NCBI RefSeq assembly: GCF_012102705.1
Contig: NZ_JAAVTA010000012.1
Location: 1 to 38,944, forward strand
Direction: 5' to 3'
Source: Haematospirillum sp. H1815
GTDB lineage: Bacteria; Pseudomonadota; Alphaproteobacteria; Rhodospirillales; Rhodospirillaceae
DNA length: 38,944 bases
Shown here: piece after piece, positions 23,310 through 34,336 of the stretch
How positions within the stretch are numbered: the stretch's first letter is position 1
Layout: every line of letters starts with the position of its first letter
Translations under genes and position numbers: made by a program
The notes under the pieces: model-generated
Databases searched by the model: none
Seen by the model: only the letters and a program-made list of their open reading frames with translations
Told to the model about the DNA's origin: nothing

Positions 23310-25988
23310 TCAGGCGACAAGTGATCTCAGCACATATTGCAGGATACCGCCATGCCGATAGTATTCCACCTCATCGGCTGTATCAATGCGGCACAGAACC
23401 GTGATCGTCTGTTTTGAACCATCAGCGCGGGTAATCGTGACCTGAACGTCTTGGCGGGGTTTGATTCCGTTGCCAATGCCGCTGATGTCAAAGACTTCGG
23501 TTCCGTCCAGCTTCAAGGTTTTGCGGTCGGTTCCGTCCTTGAACTGCAGGGGAAGGACACCCATGCCAACCAAGTTGGAGCGGTGGATCCGTTCAAAGGA
23601 TTCCACCAGAACAGCCTTTACGCCCAGCAGGTTAGTGCCCTTGGCAGCCCAGTCGCGGGATGAGCCGGTTCCGTATTCCTTGCCGGCAATGACGACCAGC
23701 GGCGTTTTCTCAGCCTGATACTTCATGGAGGCATCGTAGATGGCCATGACTTCGCCGGAGGGAATGTGCTTGGTAATGCCGCCCTCGATACCCGGCACCA
23801 TTTCGTTCTTGATGCGGATATTGGCAAAGGTGCCCCGCATCATGACCTCGTGGTTGCCGCGCCGCGCGCCGTAGCTGTTGAAATCAGCCTTGCTGACACC
23901 GTTGGCAATAAGATACTTCCCGGCCGGGCTGTCGGTCTTGATCGAGCCAGCCGGTGAGATATGGTCCGTGGTCACAGAGTCACCCAAGATGGCTAACGGT
24001 CTGGCTCCCTTGATGTCAGAGAACTTTCCGGCTCCGTCGGCAATGTTGACGAAGTAGGGTGGGTTCTGGACATAGGTGGACTTGTTGTTCCAGGAATAGG
24101 TCTGGCTTTCACCGACCTTGATAGCTTGCCACTGCCGCGGGCCAGCCCAGACGTCGGCATACCGGCTTTCAAACATGGCCCGGGTTACACAGGAAGCAAC
24201 CGTTGACTGGATTTCTGCCGTGGTGGGCCAGATATCCTTCAGGTACACAGGTTTGCCATCAGAGCCCGTTCCGAGAGGCTCGGTCGTGATGTCCTTCTGC
24301 ATGTTACCCAGAAGGGCATAGGCCACCACCAGCGGTGGGGAAGCCAACCAGTTGGCCCGGACATGCGGGCTGATCCGGCCTTCAAAGTTGCGGTTGCCCG
24401 ACAGGACGGCGGAAACCACCATTTTATTGGTGTCAATGGTGGTGGCAATCGGATCAGCCAGAGGACCCGAGTTCCCGATGCACGTGGTACAGCCGAAGCC
24501 GGCAATATTGAAGCCAAGCTGATCCAGGTATTTCTGCAGGCCGGCTTTTTCCAGGTAGTCCTGCACCACCTGTGATCCCGGTGCAAGGGACGACTTGACC
24601 CATGGTGCCCGCTTCAGGCCCTTTTCTATCGCCTTCTTGGCAACAAGTCCGGCCGCGATCAGAACACTGGGGTTCGATGTATTGGTGCACGATGTGATGG
24701 CAGCAATAACAACATCGCCTTGGTTCAGCTCGTAATCTGTCCCGGGGACAGCAAAGCCCTTGCCATGGTCGGTGATGCCTTCGGCGGTCAGGACTTCCTT
24801 CAGGGCCTTGGCCGCCCCGGACAACGCGACCCGGTCCTGCGGGCGCTTCGGACCGGCGAGGGAGGCCTCTACCGTGTTCATGTCCAGTTCCAGGGTATCT
24901 GTAAAGACCGGATCCCAGTTTGGTGTCCGCCACATGCCCTGTTCCATGGCATAGAGCTTGACCAGCTCGATCTGGGATTCCGGGCGTCCGGTCAGACGCA
25001 GATAGTTGAGGGTTTCCTCGTCCACAGGGAAGATGCCGCATGTTGCCCCGTATTCCGGGGCCATGTTCCCGATGGTAGCGCGGTCCGCCAGGCTCAGGTT
25101 ATCGAGGCCCGAGCCATAGAATTCGACGAACTTTCCGACCACACCCTTCTTGCGCAGCATCTGGGTGACAGTCAGCACCAGATCGGTTGCTGTCATACCC
25201 TCACGCAATTTCCCGGTCAGCTTGAAGCCGACGACTTCGGGAATCAGCATGGATACGGGCTGCCCCAGCATGGCGGCTTCAGCTTCAATGCCACCGACAC
25301 CCCAGCCCAGAACACCCAGCCCATTGACCATGGTGGTGTGGGAATCTGTGCCAACGCAGGTATCAGGATAGACCAGTGTCCGTTTCCCTTCCTCACCGGT
25401 CCACGCAACGCGGGCCAGATGTTCAATATTGATCTGGTGGCAGATGCCGGCCCCCGGCGGTACAGCCCGGAAGTTGCGGAATGCTTTCTGCCCCCAACGC
25501 AGGAATTCATAACGCTCTCCGTTGCGTTCAAATTCCAGGTCCATATTCTTTTTCAAGGAGTCGGCCGCCCCGAAGTGGTCGATCATCACCGAATGGTCAA
25601 TGACCAGATCGACGGGGGACAGGGGATTGATTTTCTGGGGGTCACCGCCAAGCCGGGTGACGGCATCACGCATGGCCGCTAGGTCAACGACAGCAGGAAC
25701 CCCGGTAAAGTCCTGCATCAGAACCCGAGCCGGACGATAGGCAATTTCCCGGTCAGAGCGGCGGTCCTTGATCCAGGCCGCGCAGGCCTTGACATCATCA
25801 ACGGTTACGCTGCGCCCGTCTTCGTAGCGCAGCAGGTTTTCCAGCAGCACCTTCATGGAATAGGGCAGGCGGGAAATGTCACCCAGTCCGGCTTCCGACG
25901 CCGCTTTCAGGCTGAAATAATCAAATTCCTGCCCGGCAATCTTCAGGGTCCGTCGGGTCTTGAGGGTGTCGTGACCGCACAGGGGCAT
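23310..25988 (-). CDS. acnA: Aconitate hydratase A
   Basis: 892 residues from the ATG at 25988, which has GAGGAG nine bases upstream; the frame stays open far beyond but that extension is not aconitase. It isomerises citrate to isocitrate in the citric acid cycle. The [4Fe-4S] ligands are Cys434 (SCTNTSNPS) and Cys500/Cys503 ([10 protein letters not shown]). The N-terminus [12 protein letters not shown] and the C-terminal swivel domain with [10 protein letters not shown] are the AcnA/IRP pattern rather than AcnB. It lies downstream of the AmpG-like gene behind a hairpin, so it is probably transcribed alone. Confidence 0.97.
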   Translation of the reverse strand: MPLCGHDTLKTRRTLKIAGQEFDYFSLKAASEAGLGDISRLPYSMKVLLENLLRYEDGRSVTVDDVKACAAWIKDRRSDREIAYRPARVLMQDFTGVPAVVDLAAMRDAVTRLGGDPQKINPLSPVDLVIDHSVMIDHFGAADSLKKNMDLEFERNGERYEFLRWGQKAFRNFRAVPPGAGICHQINIEHLARVAWTGEEGKRTLVYPDTCVGTDSHTTMVNGLGVLGWGVGGIEAEAAMLGQPVSMLIPEVVGFKLTGKLREGMTATDLVLTVTQMLRKKGVVGKFVEFYGSGLDNLSLADRATIGNMAPEYGATCGIFPVDEETLNYLRLTGRPESQIELVKLYAMEQGMWRTPNWDPVFTDTLELDMNTVEASLAGPKRPQDRVALSGAAKALKEVLTAEGITDHGKGFAVPGTDYELNQGDVVIAAITSCTNTSNPSVLIAAGLVAKKAIEKGLKRAPWVKSSLAPGSQVVQDYLEKAGLQKYLDQLGFNIAGFGCTTCIGNSGPLADPIATTIDTNKMVVSAVLSGNRNFEGRISPHVRANWLASPPLVVAYALLGNMQKDITTEPLGTGSDGKPVYLKDIWPTTAEIQSTVASCVTRAMFESRYADVWAGPRQWQAIKVGESQTYSWNNKSTYVQNPPYFVNIADGAGKFSDIKGARPLAILGDSVTTDHISPAGSIKTDSPAGKYLIANGVSKADFNSYGARRGNHEVMMRGTFANIRIKNEMVPGIEGGITKHIPSGEVMAIYDASMKYQAEKTPLVVIAGKEYGTGSSRDWAAKGTNLLGVKAVLVESFERIHRSNLVGMGVLPLQFKDGTDRKTLKLDGTEVFDISGIGNGIKPRQDVQVTITRADGSKQTITVLCRIDTADEVEYYRHGGILQYVLRSLVA

Positions 25989-26111
25989 TGGTCGCTCCTC
26001 GGCAAAAGGGTGGCATCCGTTGGTCTTCGGAAGTCCCGCGCCTGCGCGAGAATCCCGTGCACCATACACCATATTTGCGGGATATTGTCCAGTGATGCCC
26101 CGTGCCCAGAC

Positions 26112-26162
26112 ACACCCTGCCCAGCCGGGAAGCCTATGAAAAGGCAAGGCCGGGCAGGGTGT
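26112..26162 (-). terminator. Stem-loop after the AmpG-like gene
   Basis: Perfect 11-bp arms ACACCCTGCCC (26112-26122) and GGGCAGGGTGT (26152-26162), with further GCC/GGC pairing inside. It follows the AmpG-like stop by about 18 bases on the minus strand. There is no good T run after it, so termination may be weak or the stem may protect the transcript. Confidence 0.55.
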
Positions 26163-26179
26163 TTCCGTGTATTTCCCCG

Positions 26180-27487
26180 TTAATCGTCGGCCATGGCCGA
26201 GACATGAATCTGGCTGTTCTGTCGCGGAAAGGCCTTCATCATCCAGAGCAGCAGGACCAGACCTGGTATTGCCGCAAGGGTAGAAATCATGAAATAAGTG
26301 CTCCACGCGACATGGTCAGCCAGCCAGCCCCCCCCTGATGCCATGAAGGTACGGGCAAAGGCCATGAACGAGCTGACCAATGCGTATTGGGTTGCCGTAT
26401 AGGCAACATTGGTCAGGCTGGAAAGATAGGCGACAAATGCGGCCGACCCCATGCCGCCGGTCAGATTTTCCACGCTGATGGTAACCACCAGGGCCGGAAC
26501 GCTGGGCCCGATGAGAGCCTGTGCCACAAACACCAGATTGGAGGCGGCCTGCAGGACACCGCACAGCAAAAGCGCCCGCATGATACCATAGCGGAGCACA
26601 ATCGCACCGCCGATCAGGCCCCCGGCAATGGTCATCACAACGCCGTAGGTTTTGCTGACGACACCGATATCGGTTTTTGTGAAACCAATGTCGATGTAGA
26701 ACGGGTTTGCCATGACACCAAGCAGGGCATCGCCGTATTTATAGAACGCGATGAAAAGAAGGACCAAGACCCAGTTTTCCCGGCGTATAAAGTCGGCAAA
26801 CGGGGCAATGACCGTATCGTACATCCAGTCGCTGTTCTGGGTAACGTGGCGTTCCTGACGCATTCTCCCTTGCGGGGATTCTGGCTCGGGTACGAAAAGC
26901 GTGAACAGAAAACACCCAGCCATCAGCGCGGCCATCGATGCATAGGCGACTTGCCATCCGAAGGCATCGGCCAGAATCAGCGCCCCCGCCCCGGAGGCCA
27001 TCATCCCGATACGGTACCCAAGAACAGTGCCGCCGGCACCGGCACCGGCCATATCCTGTTCCAGGCTTTCAATACGGTAGGCATCAATCACAATGTCCTG
27101 TGTTGCCGAAGCAAAGGCGAGTGCCACTGTCCATGCGGCCGTTCCCCAAAGATAGGTTGCAGGGTCACTGCTTCCAAGGCCGGTCATGGCAACGATCAGG
27201 GCGATCTGCGAGACCAGCATCCAGGATTTCCGACGGCCCAGCCAAGAAGTCAGAAGGGGAATGCGAATATGGTCCACAACCGGTGACCACAGGAACTTCA
27301 GCGCGTAGACCGTGGAGGCCCAGGAAAAAAGACCGATGGCTGTCTTGCTGAGGCTGGCCTCTGTCAGCCAGGCAGACAGGGTGGCGTAAACAAGGGGAAG
27401 AGGGAGGCCCGAGGCAAAGCCCTGGACGAGGATGACCATAACCCGGCGGTCGCCATAGACTGCGACGGAGCGCCACCAGTTTTGCAT
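26180..27487 (-). CDS. ampG: AmpG-like muropeptide MFS permease
   Basis: 435 residues, hydrophobic, with twelve predicted membrane helices. The N-terminal [40 protein letters not shown] and [13 protein letters not shown] are the AmpG signature stretches. AmpG imports GlcNAc-anhydroMurNAc peptides from the periplasm for cell-wall recycling. The start at 27487 (MQNWWRSV) has AGGGA nine bases upstream and is preferred to an ATG ten codons earlier. The gene lies alone on the minus strand after typA; no beta-lactamase or ampR is adjacent. Confidence 0.88.
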   Translation of the reverse strand: MQNWWRSVAVYGDRRVMVILVQGFASGLPLPLVYATLSAWLTEASLSKTAIGLFSWASTVYALKFLWSPVVDHIRIPLLTSWLGRRKSWMLVSQIALIVAMTGLGSSDPATYLWGTAAWTVALAFASATQDIVIDAYRIESLEQDMAGAGAGGTVLGYRIGMMASGAGALILADAFGWQVAYASMAALMAGCFLFTLFVPEPESPQGRMRQERHVTQNSDWMYDTVIAPFADFIRRENWVLVLLFIAFYKYGDALLGVMANPFYIDIGFTKTDIGVVSKTYGVVMTIAGGLIGGAIVLRYGIMRALLLCGVLQAASNLVFVAQALIGPSVPALVVTISVENLTGGMGSAAFVAYLSSLTNVAYTATQYALVSSFMAFARTFMASGGGWLADHVAWSTYFMISTLAAIPGLVLLLWMMKAFPRQNSQIHVSAMADD

Positions 27488-27647
27488 GCCGATATTTCCC
27501 TGACACTTTTGCAACAAGACAGCTATGGAGGAGAATTAAGGCTGTTCTGTCAACCTTCCTGTGCCCTTTTTGCGTGTCTACGGCCCTTTCTCTCGCATCT
27601 CTCGCGGGAATGGCAACCTGATCGGTGTGTTTATAGCGTATCCGGTT

Positions 27648-27683
27648 ATTCCGGAGCCGGCATGAGATGCCGCACCCCGGAAT
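27648..27683 (-). terminator. Two-part stem-loop downstream of typA
   Basis: Outer arms ATTCCGG/CCGGAAT (27648-27654, 27677-27683) enclose inner arms CGGCAT/ATGCCG with a GAG loop. It is 18 bases after the typA stop on the minus strand. No T run follows, so it may be a weak terminator or a transcript-stabilising stem. Confidence 0.4.
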
Positions 27684-27700
27684 GCCCGTGTTTGTTTGTA

Positions 27701-29521
27701 TCAGGCGAACGTGCCGGCCTTTGCGGCCCGCTTGCGTTCGTTTGGATCAAGGAACCGCTTGCGCAGACGAATTGACTTTGGCGTCACCTCGACCAATTCA
27801 TCATCCTGGATATAGGACAGCGCCTCTTCCAGGGTCATCTTCTTCGGAGGAGGCAGGCGCACGGCTTCATCCTTGCCAGCTGCGCGGATGTTGGTCAGCT
27901 GCTTCCCTTTCAGGACATTGACCTCCAGGTCGTTGGAGCGGGTATGCTCCCCGACGATCATGCCCTCATAGACCTTGTCATTGTGGACGACAAATTGTGG
28001 GCCACGGTCCAGAAGGTTGAAGAGGGCGTACGCGACAGCTTCTCCCTTTCCATTGGAAATCAGGACCCCTGTGCGGCGACCTTCTATGGGCCCCTTGTAG
28101 GGCGCATAGCTGTGATACAGGCGGTTCATGATGCCTGTGCCGCGGGTATCGGTCAGGAATTCCGAATGATAGCCGATCAAGCCGCGTGACGGAGCCAGGA
28201 AGGTGATACGCAGCTTGCCACCGCCAGAAGGCCGCATGTCGGTCATTTCGGCCTTGCGCAGGCTCATCTTCTCGACAACAGTGCCCGAGAACTCCTCGTC
28301 CACGTCCACCACGACTTCTTCGATCGGTTCCATCCGCTGGCCATTTTCCTCGCGGAACAGGACGCGCGGGCGGGAAATAGACAGCTCAAAGCCTTCGCGG
28401 CGCATGGTTTCAATCAACACGCCCAGCTGAAGTTCGCCACGACCGGCTACTTCAAAACTGTCCTTGTCGGCACTCTCGGTAATTCGGATGGCGACATTGC
28501 CCTCGGCTTCACGCTCCAAGCGGGCCTTGATCACCCGGCTGGTCAGCTTGTCACCCTCGGTACCGGCCAGGGGGCTGTCATTGACCGTGAAGGTCATGGC
28601 CAAGGTCGGCGGGTCAATCGGCTGGGCTGTCAGTGGCGTTTCAATCTCGGGTGCGCACAGCGTGTCAGCCACGTTTGCCTTGGCCAGACCGGCCAGGGCG
28701 ATAATGTCGCCGGCTTCGGCTTCTTCCACCGGTACCCGTTGCAGGCCACGGAAGGCAAGCAACTTGGAGGCACGGCCCTGTTCGATCAGGGATCCATCGC
28801 GGGTTATAGCCTTGATGGCCATGTTGAGCTTGGCCCGCCCGGTGGCAATACGTCCGGTCAGAATCCGGCCCAGGTAGGGATCAGCTTCCAGCGTGGTAGC
28901 CAGCATGGAGAACGGAGCATCCAGATTGCGTTCCGGAGCCGGGACGTGGCGCAGGATCAGGTCGAACAGGGGCGTCAGATCCTTGCGTTCGTCTTTCTCC
29001 AGGTCCGCAACAGCCCAGCCGTCACGCCCGACGGCAAACAGGGTCGGGAAATCAAGCTGCTCGTCGCTGGCATCCAGATTGGCGAACAGATCGAAAATTT
29101 CGTCGTGTACTTCGTCCGGACGTGCATCCTGACGGTCTACCTTGTTGATCAGAACAATCGGACGCAGACCAAGCTTCAGGGCCTTGGACAGCACGAACTT
29201 GGTCTGGGGCAGGGGGCCTTCGGCGGAATCGCACAGCAGCACCACCCCGTCCACCATCGACAGGATACGCTCCACCTCGCCGCCGAAATCGGCGTGGCCG
29301 GGGGTATCCACAATGTTGATGCGGTGCCCCTGCCAGTCCACGGATGTGCACTTGGCCAGAATGGTGATCCCGCGTTCACGCTCAAGATCATTGGAATCCA
29401 TGGCCCGTTCCGCGACTTTCTGATTGTCGCGGAAGGTGCCGCTTTGCTTGAGCATGGCGTCAACCAGGGTTGTCTTTCCGTGGTCAACGTGTGCGATGAT
29501 CGCAATATTGCGTAGATCCAT
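27701..29521 (-). CDS. typA: Translational GTPase TypA/BipA
   Basis: 606 residues, the standard length. The start [24 protein letters not shown] carries the G1 P-loop; RERGITI and [14 protein letters not shown] give G2/G3, and NKVDR gives G4. Domains II and III follow, then the TypA-specific C-terminus with [24 protein letters not shown]. It binds ribosomes and helps 50S assembly and stress growth. ATG at 29521 has GGAACC upstream; the frame is open further back but without homology. It is 45 bases downstream of the kinase gene and may share its transcript. Confidence 0.97.
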   Translation of the reverse strand: MDLRNIAIIAHVDHGKTTLVDAMLKQSGTFRDNQKVAERAMDSNDLERERGITILAKCTSVDWQGHRINIVDTPGHADFGGEVERILSMVDGVVLLCDSAEGPLPQTKFVLSKALKLGLRPIVLINKVDRQDARPDEVHDEIFDLFANLDASDEQLDFPTLFAVGRDGWAVADLEKDERKDLTPLFDLILRHVPAPERNLDAPFSMLATTLEADPYLGRILTGRIATGRAKLNMAIKAITRDGSLIEQGRASKLLAFRGLQRVPVEEAEAGDIIALAGLAKANVADTLCAPEIETPLTAQPIDPPTLAMTFTVNDSPLAGTEGDKLTSRVIKARLEREAEGNVAIRITESADKDSFEVAGRGELQLGVLIETMRREGFELSISRPRVLFREENGQRMEPIEEVVVDVDEEFSGTVVEKMSLRKAEMTDMRPSGGGKLRITFLAPSRGLIGYHSEFLTDTRGTGIMNRLYHSYAPYKGPIEGRRTGVLISNGKGEAVAYALFNLLDRGPQFVVHNDKVYEGMIVGEHTRSNDLEVNVLKGKQLTNIRAAGKDEAVRLPPPKKMTLEEALSYIQDDELVEVTPKSIRLRKRFLDPNERKRAAKAGTFA

Positions 29522-29565
29522 ACAGGTTCCGGTCCAAAAGAAAGAAATGCGACGTCCCGGGATGC

Positions 29566-30564
29566 TTACGCGGTGTTGCCCAGGCGTTGCGTAACAAAGC
29601 CGGCCAGCGAGACCTGTGGTCTCGGCCCGACGTGACTGATGCATTCTGCCGCGCATATGCCCCCGATCAGGGCACATTCAGCCAGCGGGCGTCCCCCGAC
29701 CAGCCCGTGCAGGAAGCCGGCGGCATACAGGTCGCCTGCCCCTGTCGTATCAACAACAGCAGGCACGGCCGCTGCGGGCACAGGAATGGTTTGGCCGGCT
29801 GTGACGGCTACAGAGCCAGCGGCCCCGCGTGTCAGAGCGGCGACTTCGACCCGGCCACGTACCTTTTCCACTGCTTCGGCGAAACTTGCAACCCCGTAAA
29901 GGTGACAAATCTCCTGTTCGTTGGCGAACAGAATATCAACGCTTCCGTCCAGAAGATCAAGAAAGTCCTGCCGGTGCCGGTCTACGCAGAAGGGATCCGA
30001 GAGCGAAAGAGAGAACTTTTTACCTGCCTTGCGTGCGATTTCAATGGCTTTCAGGATGGCCGCCTTGGCGTCGGGCTTGTCCCAGAGATAGCCTTCAACA
30101 TAGGTGATGCCCGAATTTTCAACTATAGGAGTGTCTATATCATCAGGGCACAACCGTGTGCAGGCGCCGAGCCAGGTGCTCATTGTCCTTTCCCCATCCG
30201 GGCTGATCAGGACCATCGAGCGTGCGGTAGACAGCTCATCAACAAGCGGAGGGGTCTGGAAATGAGCCCCGATGGCCCGGATATCATGGGTAAAGACCTT
30301 GCCCAAGGTATCGTTGGCGACTTTCCCGATATAAGCCACCTTGCTTCCCAGAGAGGCCAGCCCTGCGGCGGTGTTGCCGGCAGAGCCGCCCGATGCCTCG
30401 ATCGTCGGCCCCATTTTTTCATAGAGGGTATCGGCCTGCTGTTCATCAATCAGCGTCATGCTGCCTTTGACAAGCCCTTGTCCGGTGATAAAGCTGTCAT
30501 CGGTTTTGCACAGGATATCGACGATGGCATTGCCGATTGTCAGGATGTCAAAGCTCTGGGTCAT
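29566..30564 (-). CDS. PfkB-family sugar/adenosine kinase
   Basis: 332 residues in the ribokinase fold. The first PfkB signature is in GGSAGNTAAGLASLG (about 58-72); the second is DTTGAGDLYAAGFLHG, with the catalytic Asp in GAGD. An opening ITxGNAIVDI-like stretch (LTIGNAIVDIL) is the pattern of the alphaproteobacterial adenosine-kinase-like clade, so phosphorylation of adenosine or a related nucleoside is likely. The ATG at 30564 is preceded by a divergent region. A long antisense frame across it is a GC-bias shadow. Confidence 0.88.
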   Translation of the reverse strand: MTQSFDILTIGNAIVDILCKTDDSFITGQGLVKGSMTLIDEQQADTLYEKMGPTIEASGGSAGNTAAGLASLGSKVAYIGKVANDTLGKVFTHDIRAIGAHFQTPPLVDELSTARSMVLISPDGERTMSTWLGACTRLCPDDIDTPIVENSGITYVEGYLWDKPDAKAAILKAIEIARKAGKKFSLSLSDPFCVDRHRQDFLDLLDGSVDILFANEQEICHLYGVASFAEAVEKVRGRVEVAALTRGAAGSVAVTAGQTIPVPAAAVPAVVDTTGAGDLYAAGFLHGLVGGRPLAECALIGGICAAECISHVGPRPQVSLAGFVTQRLGNTA

Positions 30565-30622
30565 GTCCGGGCCCCGGAAGGTTGGCGTCGCCCGCAGTCA
30601 GGGCGCATGCAAGGAGACAGGA

Positions 30623-30661
30623 GCCCGGCTTTCTGTTCGTCTGACAGAAAAAGAGCCGGGC
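30623..30661. other. Imperfect stem-loop in divergent spacer
   Basis: GCCCGGCT (30623-30630) pairs with AGCCGGGC (30654-30661), and TTCTGT (30631-30636) with ACAGAA (30644-30649), leaving an AAAG bulge and seven-base loop. It lies between the divergent kinase and EI24 genes. No T run follows on either strand, so it is not an ordinary terminator. Confidence 0.5.
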
Positions 30662-30769
30662 CGGTGATGGACGCGAGTATAACGGGGTGTTTTGTTGCGG
30701 CAAGCGTTGTGACCATACAAGAGTGTGCTACGGTCAGGCCGTGTCGTTTTTTGTTCAGAAGGAGGCTTC

Positions 30770-31474
30770 GTGATTCAATCTTACCTGAAGGCCTTCAGCC
30801 AGCTGCCTGATCCGCGTTTTCGCCGCGTGATCCTGCTGTCACTGTGCTTTGCTGTTGTCCTGTATGGCGTCACATTCGTTGTGCTGGGCTGGGTGTTCGG
30901 AGAGCTGGCAACCTTGGCCGCATCGTGGTGGGAAACCGGTGGGGCCATTCTGGGGGGGGCGGCCGTTGTCGTTGCGTCCTTGTTTCTTTTTCCTGCCGTG
31001 TTATCGGGTTTTGTTGGCCTGTTCCTGGATGAGATCGTTACGGCAGTAGAGGCAGAGCACTACCCGACCCTGCCGGACACCCGTCCGCAAGGCTTCCTGG
31101 AAAGTCTGGCCGGCAGTCTCAGGTTTGCGGGGCTGGCGCTGCTGGTCAACCTGATTGCCCTTCCCTTGTATTTCATACCGCCCGTCAATGCCTTTGCCTT
31201 TCTGTTGGTCAATGGGTTCCTGCTGGGGCGGGAGTATTTTGAACTGGTTGCCCTGCGCCGGTTATCCCGGACAGAGGTTTATGCCTTGTCTCGTTATTAC
31301 CGGCGGCGCCTGTGGTGGGCAGGAACTTTCACGGCGGTTCTGTTATTGGTGCCTTTTGTCAATATACTGGCCCCTCTGGTGGGCGTGGCCGCAATGGTGC
31401 ATATTCTGCAGGGCCTTGATATGGGGAAAGCATTGCCCGTTGTGGTGGAAGGTCCCGGGCGGGGGGTATTTTGA
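30770..31474 (+). CDS. EI24-domain integral membrane protein
   Basis: 234 residues with roughly six hydrophobic segments and the EI24/CysZ-like pattern: an amphipathic start (SYLKAFSQLPDPRFRR), two long central helices, and FLLVNGFLLGREYFELVALRR followed by RYYRRRLW, a highly conserved part of the family. CysZ members import sulfate; the alphaproteobacterial members are uncharacterised, and no cys genes are nearby. GTG start at 30770 directly after AAGGAGG, which is decisive over an earlier in-frame start. TGATG overlap with the following lipoprotein gene indicates coupling. Confidence 0.82.
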   Translation: MIQSYLKAFSQLPDPRFRRVILLSLCFAVVLYGVTFVVLGWVFGELATLAASWWETGGAILGGAAVVVASLFLFPAVLSGFVGLFLDEIVTAVEAEHYPTLPDTRPQGFLESLAGSLRFAGLALLVNLIALPLYFIPPVNAFAFLLVNGFLLGREYFELVALRRLSRTEVYALSRYYRRRLWWAGTFTAVLLLVPFVNILAPLVGVAAMVHILQGLDMGKALPVVVEGPGRGVF

Positions 31475-31845
31475 TGGCTTCACGTTTGGTATCACGCATC
31501 GTTCGTGGTGTTTTCCTGTTGGTGCTCGCCTTGCCCCTAGCTTGTACCTCATCCGTACGTGAAGCCTCGATGCGTCTGCGTTCCGTGCCGGAGCGGACGG
31601 CCATTGAACACCGGGATACGGTTGCGGTCGAGGCCGCCTTGGGTCATCCGGACAGGGTTCGTGTCGAGAAGCCGGCAGAGGTCTGGCAGTATATGACCAA
31701 GCGCTGTGTCCTTGATGTTACCTTCTATCCTGGCCCGGATCAGCGCCTGCGTGCTGAATATCTGGAAAGCCGGGGAGCAGACGGGGTGGCCATGGCGGTC
31801 CCTGATTGCCTGATGTCATTTGCCGGTGAGGCCAAGGATCTTTAG
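31474..31845 (+). CDS. Small predicted lipoprotein
   Basis: 123 residues. A signal with lipobox LPLAC lies near residues 20-24 (VFLLVLALPLACTS). The mature part has VEAALGHPDRVRVEKPAEVWQY and CVLDVTFYPG, resembling small outer-membrane assembly-type (SmpA/BamE-like) beta folds in pattern, though I cannot confirm that. It overlaps the EI24 gene stop by one base (TGATG). Function unknown. It converges on chvG with 47 bases between and no clear terminator. Confidence 0.72.
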   Translation: MASRLVSRIVRGVFLLVLALPLACTSSVREASMRLRSVPERTAIEHRDTVAVEAALGHPDRVRVEKPAEVWQYMTKRCVLDVTFYPGPDQRLRAEYLESRGADGVAMAVPDCLMSFAGEAKDL

Positions 31846-31892
31846 TGTGCATCCTGGATGCGGCCCAGTGTAAAGGAATGCTTGTAGGGTGC

Positions 31893-33596
31893 TTATCCCG
31901 TGGCATCACTGAAGTCAGCGCTGGCATGGATATTATATTCTCTGATAGCAGGCTTTGGCTTCTCACTGTTTGGCAAGGAGAGAGGGGTGACCAGGGGAAG
32001 TGAGACGGTAAAGCGGGCCCCCATGATATTGCCAGTATCATCTGTGCGGTTCTTGGCGTGGATTGTACCCCCGTGCGAGGCAACAATCTGGCGTGAGATG
32101 GACAGCCCCAGCCCGGAGTGGGAGCCAAAGGCTTCTTTCCGGGGACGTTCGCTGTAGAAACGTTCGAAGATTGCCTCTTCCTTGCCGGTGGGAATGCCGG
32201 GTCCTTCGTCTTCAACGGTTATGTGTGCTCGGTTGGCCGAAAGATGAAGGCCAAGGGTCAGCGTACTTCCCTCTGGAGAGAAGGACTGCGCATTGCCGAT
32301 CAGGTTGCGCAGAACCTGTACAATCCTGTCTTCGCTTCCATGAACAATGGCTTGTGTATCGTGTTCCGGTAATTCAAGGCGGATTCCGATCTTGTGTTCG
32401 TTCAGGGCAGGGGTGCAGACTTCTCCCAGAATTTGAAGGAGCGGGCGCAGGGCAATAAACGTACCTTCTGTACGTGATAGTTCGGCATCAACGCGGGACG
32501 CATCGGATATATCGGAAATAAGACGGTCGAGGCGGTCAACGTCATCCTTGACGATATTCAGCAGGCGGGCTTTTTTGCAGGAATCATCCAGCCGGTCGAT
32601 CGTTTCAATGGCCGAGCGTATGGATGTCAGGGGATTCTTGATTTCGTGGGCAACATCGGCGGCAAAGCGTTCCGTCTCATCCATGCGTTGGTAGAGTGAC
32701 TCGGTCATGTGACGAAGGGAGACAGACAGGTCCCCTATTTCGTCATGGCGTGAAGACAGGTCGGGAATCCGGTAATGTCTGCCACGTTGCGATCGAACCC
32801 TGTCTGCAGCTTTCGCCAATTGCTGGACCGGGCGGGCAAGGCCCCGTCCAAGATAGGCTGAAACCAGTACTGTTACAGTCAGTGTGCTGAAAAACATGTT
32901 CAGGATGTCACGGCGTGTTCTGTACAGCCCGCGTGCGACAGCCGTATCAGGACGCGATACCATGACAGAGCCAACAACGTGGCGGTAAAACGTGATAGGG
33001 GCGGCAGCCGACATCAGGCGTCTGCCAGAGGAAAGAACACGCAGCGAAAGGCCGGTACGCCCCTGTTCCAGAGCATTCAGAACCTCGCTGTAGTCGCTGG
33101 CTGTCTGGTCTGCGGATTCCCGATAGTCCGGCAGATCCCGGAAGCTGTTGGCCAGGGCATTGATCCAGCCTTGCAGGACAGAGGTTCGTTCATTGTCCAG
33201 CGGCGGAAGATCTATCATTTCCACTGCATGCTTTTTCCGGGAGAGCCCCGTGCTGTCTGCGATCAGAATGCCGTCGCTGTCGAACAAACGGACCCTGTCC
33301 CCGCTCAGGCTTCCGAGACGGATAACCATCGCGCTGGCTTCAACCCGGTCCAGCATGTGGCATGTAACCGGAATCTGGGCATCGGTGAACAGTGCAGTGT
33401 CGGCTGTTACCGCACCTTCCCCCAAGGCGGCGGCGATCAGGTCGGCATGGCCGCGCAGGGCTTCCATCTCTGAGTCCAGAAGCGCTCGCTCGTACTGGTT
33501 CAGGTACAGGATTCCGGCCACCAGAAGCAGGGGGGCAACCAGGTTGACGGCCAAGATTCGGAGCATCAGGGGCGATACCCATCGCCCCCGTGTCAT
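31893..33596 (-). CDS. chvG: ChvG/ExoS-like sensor histidine kinase
   Basis: 567 residues from the ATG at 33596, with AAGGG just upstream; a TTG 15 codons earlier would overlap chvI as TTGA and is possible. Order: TM1 (about 11-33), a periplasmic sensor of about 200 residues, TM2 (about 232-252), HAMP, dimerisation domain with DVAHEIKNPLTSIRSA (His317), and an ATPase domain with NLIGNAQSFSP (N box), DEGPGIP (G1) and GLGLSISRQI. ChvG kinases sense acid or host signals and control envelope and metabolic genes in alphaproteobacteria. The partner regulator is directly upstream. No hprK or PTS gene follows, unlike in Rhizobiales. Confidence 0.87.
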   Translation of the reverse strand: MTRGRWVSPLMLRILAVNLVAPLLLVAGILYLNQYERALLDSEMEALRGHADLIAAALGEGAVTADTALFTDAQIPVTCHMLDRVEASAMVIRLGSLSGDRVRLFDSDGILIADSTGLSRKKHAVEMIDLPPLDNERTSVLQGWINALANSFRDLPDYRESADQTASDYSEVLNALEQGRTGLSLRVLSSGRRLMSAAAPITFYRHVVGSVMVSRPDTAVARGLYRTRRDILNMFFSTLTVTVLVSAYLGRGLARPVQQLAKAADRVRSQRGRHYRIPDLSSRHDEIGDLSVSLRHMTESLYQRMDETERFAADVAHEIKNPLTSIRSAIETIDRLDDSCKKARLLNIVKDDVDRLDRLISDISDASRVDAELSRTEGTFIALRPLLQILGEVCTPALNEHKIGIRLELPEHDTQAIVHGSEDRIVQVLRNLIGNAQSFSPEGSTLTLGLHLSANRAHITVEDEGPGIPTGKEEAIFERFYSERPRKEAFGSHSGLGLSISRQIVASHGGTIHAKNRTDDTGNIMGARFTVSLPLVTPLSLPNSEKPKPAIREYNIHASADFSDATG

Positions 33597-33637
33597 GGAC
33601 CCTTCTGTTGCTGTGTTATGTGGGGATGCGGCCAGAA

Positions 33638-34336
33638 TCAACAGTCCCTGTATCGATATCCGACCCCATACAGGGTTTCGATCTCGGCAAACTCGGGGTC
33701 TACGTCGCGGAACTTCCGGCGCAGCCGTTTGATGTGACTGTCGATGGTCCGGTCATCAACGTAGATATTCTCGCCGTAGGCCAGGTCGATCAACTGGTCG
33801 CGGTTCTTGACGTGGCCCGGCCTCTGGGCCAGACCCTGCAGGATCAGGAATTCTGTTACAGTCAGGTCAACAGGCTTTTCCTTCCAGCTGACCATGTGGC
33901 GCGCAGGATCCAGTACCAGGTCACCGCGTACCATGGCTGTTTCGGACGCTGTGCCTCCCGCTGTTGAACCAATGTTGCGGCGGCGCAGGACCGCGCGAAT
34001 TCGTTCCAGAAGAAGCCGCTGCGAGAATGGCTTGGTGATGTAGTCATCGGCTCCCATGCGCAGGCCAAGCAGTTCGTCGCTCTCGTCATCTTTTGACGTC
34101 AGGAAAATAACAGGGATATCGGATGTCTTGCGCAGATGTTGAAGCAGCTCCATGCCATCCATACGGGGCATCTTGATATCAAAGACAGCCAGATCAGGGG
34201 GATTCTGGGTCAGGTTCCGCAGGGCTTCGGAGCCATCATGGAAGCAGGAGACCACGAATCCCTCTGCTTCCAGGAACAGGGAGACCGAGGCCACGATATT
34301 GCGATCATCATCAACAAGGGCAATGGTTGCAGTCAC
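33638..34336 (-). CDS. chvI: ChvI-like OmpR-family response regulator
   Basis: 232 residues. The receiver domain has acidic DDD at 9-11, the phospho-acceptor Asp53 in [11 protein letters not shown] and Lys in FLTSKDD. The C-terminal winged helix has [18 protein letters not shown] and [17 protein letters not shown], and ends GVGYRY. The strong ChvI-type stretch is [20 protein letters not shown] start at 34336 with AGGAG upstream. It precedes the kinase gene on one transcript. Confidence 0.9.
   Translation of the reverse strand: MTATIALVDDDRNIVASVSLFLEAEGFVVSCFHDGSEALRNLTQNPPDLAVFDIKMPRMDGMELLQHLRKTSDIPVIFLTSKDDESDELLGLRMGADDYITKPFSQRLLLERIRAVLRRRNIGSTAGGTASETAMVRGDLVLDPARHMVSWKEKPVDLTVTEFLILQGLAQRPGHVKNRDQLIDLAYGENIYVDDRTIDSHIKRLRRKFRDVDPEFAEIETLYGVGYRYRDC

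Noticed and set aside
24720-25682. A 320-codon plus-strand open frame inside acnA
   Set aside because: Lies entirely opposite well-conserved aconitase sequence; no recognisable domain or ribosome-binding site.
26387-27286. A 299-codon plus-strand frame opposite the AmpG-like permease
   Set aside because: Shadow of the permease; His/Gln/Arg-rich low-quality translation.
29587-30810. A 407-codon plus-strand open frame opposite the PfkB-family kinase and its upstream region
   Set aside because: It is antisense to a clearly homologous kinase, its translation shows no family motif, and it is explained by codon bias of the real gene.
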